A stretch of 64,000 bases of DNA from Primula veris (Eukaryota; Streptophyta; Magnoliopsida; Ericales; Primulaceae): assembly GCA_963682055.1 (NCBI GenBank), contig OY821742.1, positions 1,511,816 through 1,575,815 on the forward strand, given 5' to 3'. This document shows, piece by piece, positions 12,947-24,400 of this stretch (positions are counted from its first letter, which is position 1; each line of letters starts with the position of its first letter). The position numbers and the translations under genes were made by a program. The notes below the pieces were generated by a model that saw only the letters and a program-made list of their open reading frames with translations, searched no databases and had not been told where the DNA came from.

Positions 12947-13324
12947 GGGTAAATTAGTTTTTAATGACCTGAGTTTTGGTCTATTTTAGGATAAGTGACC
13001 TAAGTTTTTTTAATTTCGGTTTTGTGACCTAAGTTTAACTTTGTTAGCATTTAGTGACCTGCCATCCTATTTTTAAAAAAAAAAAACATATTTCTTGCTA
13101 AAAGGATTAAAATACCCTCAGATTTTGGAGGAAAATTTCAGTTTAATGAGGGTATTTTAGTTCTTTTAGCAAGAAATATGTTTTTTTTTTTGAAAAATAG
13201 GATGGCAGGTCACTAAATAAATGCTAACAAAGTTAAACTTAGGTCACAAAACCGAAATTAAAAAAACTTAGGTCACTTATCCTAAAATAGGCCAAAACCC
13301 AGGTCACTAAAAACTAATTTACTC
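12947..13324. mobile_element. Mutator-type long-TIR MITE with perfect 9-bp TSD
   Basis: 378-bp near-perfect palindrome. Arms of about 165 bp start GGGTAAATTAG and end CTAATTTACTC, and only a short centre near 13120-13150 separates them. Both flanks carry the identical 9-mer TTATATTTT (12938-12946 and 13325-13333). Long terminal repeats plus a 9-bp duplication are characteristic of the Mutator superfamily. No reading frame inside. The arms differ at only a few places, so the insertion is young. Confidence 0.88.
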
Positions 13325-13509
13325 TTATATTTTAGTTTTTTGGGTAAATTTGTGACTGTTATAATACATTTTGTAAAACGGATTGTTCATATTTTATGAG
13401 GTAGATAATTTATATCTAAGTTTCAAGTTTGAGACTTTTAACCTTAATTTTAGCCTTTTTCTCTGATGATGTAACTCAGTCATCCAATAATATGTGCTCT
13501 TTTTACAAA

Positions 13510-13715
13510 ACATCGAACCGAACCGAAAAATATCAAAAAATTAAAACTTTTTCGGGTCGGTTTCGGTTTACAATAAAACCGAACCGAAAACCCCCGAAAC
13601 GACTGAAAAAACCGGTTCGGTTCGATTAAAAAAAAAGAAGACGTGAACCGAAAAATCTGTTCGATTTCAGTTTTAGCAAAAAGCGAATCGAAACAAACCG
13701 ACCTAACCCAGTCAA
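13510..13715. repeat. AACCGAACCG-rich repeat, copy 1
   Basis: Dense repeats of AACCGAA and CGGTTCGG. The same kind of sequence occurs at 18309-18375, 27673-27927 and 61094-61395. Better-kept copies begin TAGGGTTGGGCGAAAAACCG, reminiscent of hAT-type MITE ends. Boundaries here are approximate. Confidence 0.5.
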
Positions 13716-13913
13716 TTTGCCGATATTGGAAATTGCTTTATTTGCTTTGGTGTGAAAATGACCAAGTGGAATGGGAGTGGGAAAACACGTGCCGAGTACT
13801 CATAGGAACAACATAGCGGTGTATTGGCTGGTGGTCGGAAATGTAAAGAGCGTGCATTTTTGAACCTTTTGAATATTTACGATGCTGAATTATATGTATA
13901 TATTTTTTTATAT

Positions 13914-14869
13914 GGGTAATTAATAAAAATATATCATATCCTTATTATATTAACAAAAATATATTCTAATAATTTAAATTATCAAAAATATATCTATATA
14001 TACTTACTATTTCTCTAATTCTAATCAGAGCATAATCTAACATCTCTCCTAACCGCAACTCTCTCTCTCTAACCGCAACTCTCTCTCTCTAATCGCACAT
14101 CTCTCTCCCTAACACACGATAATCGCACATATTTCTAACACGTGTTAATCACCATCTCTTTCTAAAAAGTACTAAAACTCACAAAATATTCATATTCTAA
14201 TTATAAAACGTCATACCCTAATTTTAAAATTACATACCCTAAATGTTATAGATCACAATCAAATATCTAAAAAATAGTTCATACCCTAATTTTAAAACTT
14301 CATACCCTAATTTCAAAAGTTCATACCCTAATTTCAAAATTTCGTACTCTAATTTTAAAACTCTATACCCTACATATGGATTTCTCTCAATACTGTACAT
14401 ACGGATTCTCCTATTTCAACTTGAAACCCACAAGTTTTACAATAGTCTCAAACCTCAATAAATAGAAAACAATCTCACCAATTTCATATATTTTTCATAT
14501 ATTACGGGGTATCAATCAGTATAATATTTGTGTATTACGTATGTATATATCTGTATTTATATGTATAGGGATGTCTATATAATCTAGATGGTGTTCGTTA
14601 GTAAGTGACGGATTTTCGTGGTGGAGGAAGAAAGAGAGATAGAGTGCGATATGAAAGAAAGATACAGAGAACAATGGAGGAGAGAGAGAGAGGGTAAGAT
14701 TAAAAAGAGATATACAGAGAAGAATTGATGAAAGAGAGAGTAAGATGAGATAGAGAAAGAAGAGAATAAATAACATTAAATTTGTTTGGTATGTTTTTTA
14801 TAATGAAAAGCTTTTGGTTATATTTTTGTTAATTTAGTTTAAAAAGTAGTATGTTTTGTTAATTTATCC
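13914..14869. mobile_element. Degenerate foldback element, Mutator-like (tentative)
   Basis: The left end GGGTAATTAATAAAAATA and the inverse of the right end (GGATAAATTAACAAAACA) are similar over about 50 bp. A CT-rich left half (CTCTCTCTCT runs at 14050-14110) faces a GA-rich right half (GAGAGAGAGAG at 14680-14700). Flanks TTTTTATAT and TTTTTGATAT are imperfect matches that could be an old target duplication. A degenerate array of CATACCCTAATTTTAAAA units lies at 14210-14370. No coding sequence is convincing. Confidence 0.4.
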
Positions 14870-17800
14870 TTTTTGATATGAATATTCAGGACACTGAACG
14901 TCATTAATCATCAATTTTTCAATATATTAAATGCATAGAAAAAATATATATCAGGATTTCCGTAATAGGAGAATGTTATAGTCACTTTTACAGGTGAGGA
15001 GGTCAAGAGTGAAGGCGAGAAATTATGTGAGTCTAAATTAATAAATTTTAAACCGTTATGTGTAACTGGTTTTAACGTGTATTTTATTGCTTTCTGTAAC
15101 ATTAACTTTATCAGTTGTAATGAAAATTTTATATTACTGGAGTCCGGAGCATATCCTACAGAATGACCAAATACTTTTTTCAGCTCCGAGCTAATTTGTT
15201 TATATCATATAGATGAACCGTATGTTTACTTAAATTCTGTTATAAATTTGTAAAATACGGTTATGGTAATAAGAGTGTGAGGAATTCGATATATATATCT
15301 CATATTTTCGTATTAAGAATTTAGAGACACAAAATTTATTAAACCTGGATTTTTTTTATGGTGAATTTCGACTATTCCCATCTCATTTAAACTGGTCACA
15401 ATATATAGAGATGCTATTGCTCGGTTATAAACCAAAAGCTTTAACTATTATATTTCGACGTTCCTTACAAGTACTAGCATCAAATGTTTGTTAGGAGTAT
15501 TAGAGTGTTAATTCAGATCGGGTTTATTTGTGTGTTGACATTTCGATGGAGTTTTATTGATTTAGTCTGTATGGAGTATTGTTAGGCATACTTATGCATC
15601 TTTTGCTTTTCACGATGCCTCTTCAACTGGCGTGCTTGATAATATTTCAGTTCTCATTTTTTATAGTTCCGACTCGTTTACAGTATTACGTCTCTTGTTG
15701 TATTTTAATCTATGTGCATGGTAGGTTTATGAGTTATAGGGCTTATGCACGCATTTTGTGTCTTTGTATTATTTTATTTTGTTTAGCCTCTTACAGTATG
15801 TTACAGGAACACTGAACTATGTATTTACACCCGTTATGTTGATAATAACTAGGTTTGACAACAAAAAAAAACCTAGCATCAAATGTTTCTTAAAAAGCAT
15901 AAATAACTTCTTCTTTTTTTTGTCCATCTTGTGTCTTGACTACAATTAAGACACGTCTCTCTCTATTGGTCACGAGTGTCTCACAAAATTGGTCACCCTG
16001 CCATTTTTAATTTAAAAGTTCCATGTTTTTGGCCTATTCTTGTTAAAAAATGGTTCACTCATTATCTACCTGTCTGGGTTTGTTATTTTTGTACTTTACA
16101 TGGAAAATTACTTGTTTGTGTCAGTTTTAGAAAGCTTGTAATCACTCGTAATCTACCCATTCGGTTTAACAAAAGGATCAATTTTCCTTATGACATTAAA
16201 GATGCTAATATAATAACAAACCAGTGTACTTAAAGAGCACTAATTTATGAATATTTGTTTGATACAACTTTTTTCTATATGCTTGATTACCATCTAATAC
16301 TAAGTCATGCATATCATATTTGTTACGGACATTAATTATTACTAAAATAGTGGGTTTACCGCATCAATGTAAATATTAAAAATATACTAAGTCATACATA
16401 TACACCCCGACTCTTTTTCTTTAAAATGGCGGTTATAACTGTCGGATCTGTAGCATTCTCATTCGCTTTGAGTTTGGTTCTATTTGGGTGTGAATTAGTC
16501 CAAAAAAAGTAGAAAATTTGCTAGGGAAACAAGGTCTTAATGAAAGTGCTTATAAATTTTTATTTGGAGATCACTCAAACACTAATTTATGTCAGTGATT
16601 GGTTGCTTATTTTTACAGCTCATTTCGATTTATTTACATATATATATTATTTGGCCTAACGTGTCAATAACATGCAAAACTTTCACAAGGAATCACAAAT
16701 AATGCATGATTTATTTATTTATATTAGGTAGATGTAGCTTAAGACTTAAATTATCAACATCCTTTTATTTTTCTAATTAATATATTTTGGCACCTCCACA
16801 TTACTGCACATCCTTGGCACCTCCACTATTTCCTACTAAATAACTAGCATAAATACCTATATATATATACGATCTCGCAATTAAATCTTAATAGCATTAG
16901 GGAGACTTAAATTTGGTTAATACGATGGTGCGATGATTTCTTATAATAGTGTTGTTTGGTAAATACTAAATAGACACAAAAATATACTTTTATCAAACTT
17001 TGAAATCTTGGAGGAAATTAAAAATATACATTTATCAATCAATCATAGACTCTAACAAAGTAGCACAATACTTGTTTTCCCCTTTAACTGCGGTATCTTC
17101 AAACTCTTTCATCGTTTCTTCATCGCCTGCTCTGATCCGACGTTCACGTCATAAATGTTCGAAATATTAGAAACTTTGTTGATAGAAAATGGAATTTTCT
17201 TCGATTCTGAACGAACAAAAAAGTCGCATCACAGTCGTATCACAGTCGTGCTTAGTAAATGCTAACCTCATACTCGTACAAGGTTTCCAATCTTTTTCTA
17301 ACTAAATGGGATTCTTTCGGTGTGTTAACAAGTGTGCAATTTCTTTTAAATTGTGACATGAGAGTAGCATTCCATGGTCTGTTTTTACAAAGTGCCTCTT
17401 TTTATATATAAAAAAAGAAGGTTTTTTCTAGTCACACAAAGATAATGACTCGAAAAATAGAATGTGTTTATTTTTTAGTATAAACTAACAAGAGTGTCCC
17501 GCACTTTGTGCGGGTCAAGTAGCATGTATTTTATGATAAAGACAGTTTTAAATGCGTGTAACAAAAAATATAGAGAGATCATTTTTCATGTTTTCTATTT
17601 TTAAAAATCATTTAATGGAAGTTAATATACATCATTTGCACATAAATATGGATACATACGTATATTTTTAGTTCCTTCTAAATACAAACAGCTTACCTGA
17701 GTAAAGCAACGAAATGGTATGAATGAACAACACGACTTAAAAGTTAAAACAATGTAATAAACTTTTACTGCAGTTACTAAGTACTTTGACATGTCTTTCT

Positions 17801-18308
17801 CATATGTACATATGTGCACTTTGGCGAAGCAAAATAACATGAACACTACGCCTTTTTTCACTTCAACACAACACCGCATTTGATATTTATTTTTATATTA
17901 GTATTCTTTTAATTCTGAATATCAAATTAAGAGTTATAATTGACGAGTGAAATCAAGGGAACAAATCACCAAGGCATTTCATAACACTATTTTTTTACAA
18001 TTAAATGCATGGTTGTCCATGGAAAATTGGCTTTTTTATTATAAGTAGAATAATATAATTCACTAAATATGACGTAAATTGCAATCTTTTAATATCGATG
18101 ATTTCGAAAATCTTGTAAATTTCAATATGATTCTACCGTTATTAAAAGTCGATACGAGTAAATGGCTATATACAGGATTTCGATTTAAAGATGAGGAAGT
18201 TTCTTGCAAAGGCTTATTAATGCTAAAGCTTACCAAATCACACTTTTATGTCACAAGTAAATTAACTGTAAGTAAAACAAATGACTTAATGTGAAAGATA
18301 TTGTAACT
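14870..18308. other. Intergenic region, no gene seen
   Basis: AT-rich DNA with scattered short frames of low-complexity, hydrophobic composition and no family resemblance. The one structure noted is a GC-rich hairpin at 17498-17514 (CCCGCAC-TTT-GTGCGGG) in otherwise AT-rich sequence. Confidence 0.5.
17498..17514. other. GC-rich hairpin, possibly a transposon terminus
   Basis: A perfect 7-bp stem with a TTT loop, followed by TCAAGTAGC. Helitrons end in a GC-rich hairpin shortly before CTRR, but the expected CTRR-T terminus is not present here, so the assignment is weak. Confidence 0.25.
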
Positions 18309-18375
18309 AGGGCCGCGCGAAAAACCGGAAAAACCGAACCGGACCGATAACTGAACCGATAACTGAACCGGAAAT
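18309..18375. repeat. AACCGAACCG-rich repeat, copy 2 (truncated)
   Basis: Begins TAGGGCCGCGCGAAAAACCG and runs through AACCGAACCGGACCG and two CGATAACTGAAC units. Only one end of the element is recognisable. Confidence 0.45.
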
Positions 18376-20829
18376 ACCAGTAATCTTATACTCCAAGGTG
18401 GATGGATTTGAATGATGTTTTTTTTTCTTCATTTTTTAAGGTTTTATTTCCTACATATGTAATGTTAACATCAACATAGTGGCATGGGACCTAGACTATT
18501 GTAAGTACATTTCAATTGTTGCACTTAAAAGTTGTGACAATTGTTGTAACTTTTATGTCCACACTTTTATGCAAGAATATCGGTTTAGTGTACAGAATTT
18601 TAACAACCAATAATATTATAAGAGCTGGTGATTTTCACTTTATTTGTATTTTTAAAAGGTTTATTTTATAATTCATACAACCCCAATCACTATAGGTTCC
18701 ATCACCAAGTTTTGGCCTCAGAAACTTTTAGCTCTTCGTTACCGATTCATAGCCTAGTGAATGCTTTCGATTACTGAACTTCTATGGCACGACACTTCCG
18801 TTGCTCTTGTGAATTTAAAAGCTTTGATAATCTCACATTTTTATCGCTTTTGTAATCAACTAATTAAAAGCTTTGATATTATCGCTCAAAATAGTAACAA
18901 CGTTCATGGATACATCTCGGAAAAAAAAATAGTTTAAATCATAGTCTGACATCTCCTTTAGATGATGTGACAAGGGCAGATTGATCAACTGCTACAATAT
19001 TTCAATTAAGTAATTTAATACTCCATCAACCATTGATAAAATGTTATTCGGCTTCGTGGGTTTCAAATCGAGGCGTTTGTAAACACAAACAATATTGTAC
19101 GAGGGTTTGAGTTTCGTACAGTGTGAGAATTCCACATCACGATCATACAAGAAGGATCCTTTCAGATATTTCATTATATTATTTATTGATATTGTAAAAA
19201 GGCTAAAGAAATATCCTGAAGCGCTAACCGCGTCAACCGATTACTGATTTTAACTATCTAGCTTGGCCTACTCACATCAACTCATTTACCAATGATATTC
19301 AAGTGTATACAAGTGAACATATAGTAACCATGAAACTCGTTTTCCTTTCAAGAACTGCAATTCAAGTTTCCCGTTTCCGGTTATTTCACATGTAATTTAT
19401 TTTTCATCTTTCCCGTTTCGCTTCATGCTTACGTTGCCCATGGCGCCACGCTAGCATCTATGGAGCACACGATAAGTATCACGAAAGAGTTCCCATGATC
19501 TGAATTGTAAAGCTTTAAATTAAACAAGAGATAATGTTCAACTAATCAATGTTCCTTTTTGGCTGTTAAAGTGAATTTGTGGTACACTTTACTAAATCGA
19601 AGACTTGCCAGAACAAATTTAGAAACTCTATCGATAAGAACATGGAAAATTAGATTCAGCAAAAGTATAGCCTATCTAGAAGTCAAAACACAAAGCCCTC
19701 CGGATTCAAGACTTGGTACTTGAACAAGACCATACTTCGTAGTGAAAAAGCTGAAGTTATATGTAAATGACTTAGCTGATACAGAACCAGTTGAATGATT
19801 AATAAAAAAAAGTTCAATGGATGAGTTTCAGTACACGACTGATACAATTTCAAATCGGACTCATGGTTTAGAAATCAATAGGAACTTGAGATTTGAAAAA
19901 ACCGCAACACAAACATAGACAACAGTTGTGGACATAGTTTACAAGAGGACTTCAATATGAACTTTTAACCACGTCGATACTTATCATTCCAAAGTATTTC
20001 AAAAACTCTGCATTTTTTGTTAAACAATTGTCCTTTGAGCATTGAAACTTGATAGTAAAGCAATCACCTAGGGAAATAATCGTAGACTAAAAGAGAATCA
20101 TATTCATGAGCATAAAAAATGCGCACACATCGATTATGGAACCAGACTTTATTTTTAAGTCCCAAGTTTCGAGTTTTTAATTACTTCAATTCTAACAGAA
20201 CAGAAGCATATAAAAGGATCTACTCAAGTCTTAAAACAAACTATGTCTAATTGAAGCTAGTAATATTCCAGAAAACAGAATGGCTAGCTCAATCGAGCTC
20301 TTGTAAATTTCTACTAACAGAACCCATATAACCACACAGAAAAAAGAGTTTCGATGTATGCATCATCATTTACTCCAATATAAAAATTGATATACGACAC
20401 ACAAAGCACCATTTGAATTAACGATTTCTGCAATATTTTAACAAGCAGGGTAAACAAGTTGACAAAAAACATTTCTTATGAAAGGCGAACTATCCACAGC
20501 TTCCCCAATGACAAAGAAAATACCCAAACCAAATGCTCGTATAGCTCAAATCTCACCATAAGTCGTAGCCACTCAAAAAAGAATGCTAACAAAATTAGGC
20601 CATGAAAGACCATAAACATCTGGTCTCTACACTCCTTAAGTGCAGAAGGCCATCAATATATTGTAAATTTTGAACATAAATAAGCACAAGGGAATCTGGT
20701 TCTAAATTTCTGATACTTAAAATATGAACATAGTGGAATAAACGCACATTTGCTTATCTAAATAGAAATAGTACTATCCTATTGAAAAACTCGTCTCTCA
20801 GCTCGTAAAAGTTATTAGCAGCTTATACT
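18376..20829. other. Intergenic region, no gene seen
   Basis: No convincing coding sequence or repeat structure on either strand. The right part may be distal 3' flank of MinD. Confidence 0.45.
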
Positions 20830-21440
20830 CGTGACACTAGATTTTCAACCATCTAACGAACCTAGAGAACTAACAAAGAAGACACACCTTGCCTTCATAT
20901 TATACACAGCTTTTCAGGACAAAATTCTATTGAAGGAATAAAATACAACCCATCTACTTGCATTTCATATGCACAACAATCACAAACCAAAGAAACGATT
21001 AAGAAAAGGAAATAGAAATGCCAGACATGTTCGACGAACCACTTGCAACAAACGAAACCAGATCTTGGTGAGTGTAAAAGAGCACAAATATAAGAGAGCA
21101 AGGTTACACATAAAAATTAATATGTTAGGAAGTTTATACTTGCCTCAATTCAAAAAGGATAAAGTGGGTACTAAAATGCAAATTATTTCATTAAATACAT
21201 TTATCATCTCAAAAAACACAACTGAGTTCGTACAATTCATCAACTTACGACTGCAACACTGGATTTTCAACCATCTAACGAAACCTAGAGAACAAACAGG
21301 ACAAAACTCATCCCCCAGGAAAAGAACAAAGAAGACAAACCTTACCTTCAAACTATACACAGATTCCCGAATGAAAACCTATCAAAGGAGAAAACACACC
21401 ATATGCTTGCATTTCAAGTATTACAACCACCAAAAGAATA
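20830..21440. repeat. Diverged duplication flanking the MinD 3' end
   Basis: About 165 bp starting near 20830 is repeated, diverged, from about 21248. Shared stretches include GATTTTCAACCATCTAACGA, CCTAGAGAAC, AACAAAGAAGACA, TATACACAG and CTTGCATTTCA. The copies lie just outside the MinD stop on its 3' side, so the gene's 3' UTR may have been partly duplicated. Confidence 0.65.
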
Positions 21441-21481
21441 AGCCATCGTATTTTCTTTTTCCAAAAGCATACATACAAAAC

Positions 21482-24400
21482 CTATCCCCCGAAGAATGAG
21501 AACCATCCTTTTTTCTTTGGCTCCTCCTCCACCATCACTGCCTGCATACTATCTTGCTCAACCAATCTCCAAGCAGCTTGTTCAAACGCTAATCCGGCCA
21601 ACGTAGGCGGCTTATTTAACACAAGTGGGTAACCACGGTTAGTACTCCTAATCACCTCCGTATCATCAGGGATAGCCCCTAACAAGGGTAACCCTAGCAT
21701 CTCTTGAACGTCTAGTACCGACATCATGTCCTCACCTTTAACCATATCCGTACGGATTCTATTGACCATCATTTTTATATCGCGAATGCCGTCACATTCA
21801 AGTAAGCCTGTCACTCTATCAGCGTCTCTTAAGCTTGTTATATCAGGGGTTGTTACTAAAACTGCCTCGTTTGCAGGTGTGATTGCCGTGATGAATCCAG
21901 CATCAATACCTGAAAAGCAAAAAGAAAGCAATTAGGGATTCTAATAGTCTGTTTTAGTATTTGTTTGTAGTATTTGTTTGAATGCAGCTCTCAGGCAAGT
22001 AAATACATCTTTTATCAAGCCTATAGAAAAACCAGGTTCATCTAGCATTAAAAATTCTAGCTCTATAAAAATTGGCAAGTAAACAAGTCAAATCGTGAAT
22101 GTAAATTCAGTGCTTTCAACCACGCTATTTGGGTGAGGGAATCTGGGTACAATATTTATTAGAGATTAGCAAAATGGACCAATGTTCTGTCTTATGTCTG
22201 TTCAATGATAAATTTGTACTCTGTGTTGTGTATGACTAGGGGGAATACCTAGTCGTAAGAATAGTCATGCAACCAAATTCAGGAGTTTAAACTGTAAAGC
22301 CTAGGTGATGTTACTCATTCTAAGATCCACATTCTATAGTAAGTCTGTTCTATAAGAGAATGGACCGGTTTGATTGATTCATATACTAGTTATTGCACTG
22401 TGACTACTGATTAAGACCTGCAATAGGCACAGAAATGATAAAAGGAAACAACTGTTGCAAATATCTGAAAACAAGACCATCACAAAACACCATACGAAAT
22501 TAATGTTCTGCAATAACAGAAGTTGCTACATGGGTAAAAGCTGGAAAATTAGCAATATCTTTTTATAAGAAAATACATTATCATACAACATCAGAGGCAA
22601 TAAAAGCCCACAGGTTGTACACCTCGGAAACACTCAAAACTCCTACATGGGATTAGCTATCCAATGAGCAGGATTGTTATTTAATTTTACTCTCAGACAC
22701 CACTCGAGACTCCAAGATCTGCTCTAAATTTACCGCTCTAGTGCCCTCCACCATTGCTTCGACTTCACACACATCGGAACCAATTCCTGATAATCCGATT
22801 CCAGGATGACAAAGGGCCAATGTTTATCTCAGCTCAAGCATATGCCATATGTAAACCTCACGTTTCAGCCATAAGGGCTGAGGACGATCTCATAGAGGCC
22901 CTCTAAAGTACAAATTTCCAAGTTTCACGGCCAACTTGTTTAACGTGAGTACAAAAATGGTCATAGGGGACCAGGACCTGACAAGTCCTGATTTCCTTTG
23001 AATCATTGGATGCTTTTTCAAAAATCGAGGTCCGATATACTTATAAAATTTTGAAAGCTTTGGTTTTACGATTACGAAGTTACAGATTTTTTAATTTATC
23101 ATGTAATGATTTGATTTGACCATACAGTAATAAAATATTTGATTTAATGATACACAAATTTTTTGCTATTTGATTTGACGATGGATACAGAAAAACTCTA
23201 TTAAGTGTAAACGTTTTTCATTTCAAACAACAGACCAAAACTCAAATACACAATCTCTCTTAACTTGTTCTTCAATTCTATAGTATCAATTATGGAAACA
23301 ACTACAATTTTTGGGGATGGATCTTAATATATGTCCTCCAGATTATACTTGGCAAAATATCTAGTTTTCCTATGTTCCTGATTTCTATGTATATTATTTA
23401 CTATTTTGAGGTTTTTTCTTCACTTGATGAAGTGAGAATATTTGGTTGGGATATCTGCTATGCTAGGTTTTTTTTTTGACGACAACGTACTAAAGAAATG
23501 TCAAATCATACTTCATAAGTCAAGTCATTATGAAGTGTGTCAAACATAGGGATCCCAAACCCAAAAAACCATCATGCATACACAAGTTCTGGCATATGTT
23601 TTTGCTTATATTTAAAAAAAAGTTGAGTTTTGGTTTGATGTTTGAAAAGAAAATTAATTTACACTTATATAGAGTTTTTTGGTATGGATCGTCAAATCAA
23701 ATAGTAAAAAAATCTTTGTATTGTCAAATCAAATTTTTTAGAGTATAGTCAAGTCAAGTCAAATCATTGCATAATAAAACAAACAAAAAAAATTGTAAAT
23801 TTGTAATTGTAAGAACGAAACTTTCTAAATTTTATCTGTACACCGGACCTTGATCCTTGAATAAACGGCTAATAATTCAAATAATTCAAAAAGAAACCAA
23901 GACTTACCAGGTCCTGGTCCCCCATGACCATTTTTTAATGGCCGCCTTTATTCACCTTAAACAAGTTGGCCCACAACATCTATGCCACGGAGGAACCGAC
24001 ATTGAGAGGTCTGGTTCCCTTATAGAATTTGGAAATATGGACGATAGGAAAAGAATCCCCCAAGGAAATAAAATAGGTATTAAAAAACACTCGAAACCCA
24101 AAGAGTTCAAAAGAAGTTTATCGTTGCACTCGATGTCTCAGTAGTTTGTTCAAAGAGAAATGCTAGCAACTATTCTAGATATTTGAACCTCACAAAGTCC
24201 ATCCTTGACTGAGCTGCATTAGGTAATCTAGCACCCATAATAAATGATACCATGTAAAATGTGACTCATTTCATGACCGCCTGACCAGAATAGTCGGAAG
24301 TATATTTTATTATCCTAGGGGTTTTAATAGTTAGTTTCATAAGAAATATCAGACCTATTTGACTACTGCAGGTGTTTGAAGTTTAAACACCACCTAATCT

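Noticed and set aside
14516..16233. Hydrophobic short frames that could be a membrane protein gene
   Set aside because: No continuity between frames, no splice-supported model and no conserved motif; the first overlaps a GA-rich repeat.
17498..17514. Helitron 3' end
   Set aside because: The hairpin is there, but no CTRR-T terminus or TC 5' end could be matched, so it was kept only as a hairpin.
20969..21499. A 176-codon plus-strand frame opposite the MinD 3' end
   Set aside because: It overlaps the duplicated MinD 3' flank, is Lys/Asn-rich from AT composition, and shows no family motif; the MinD exon on the other strand explains the region.
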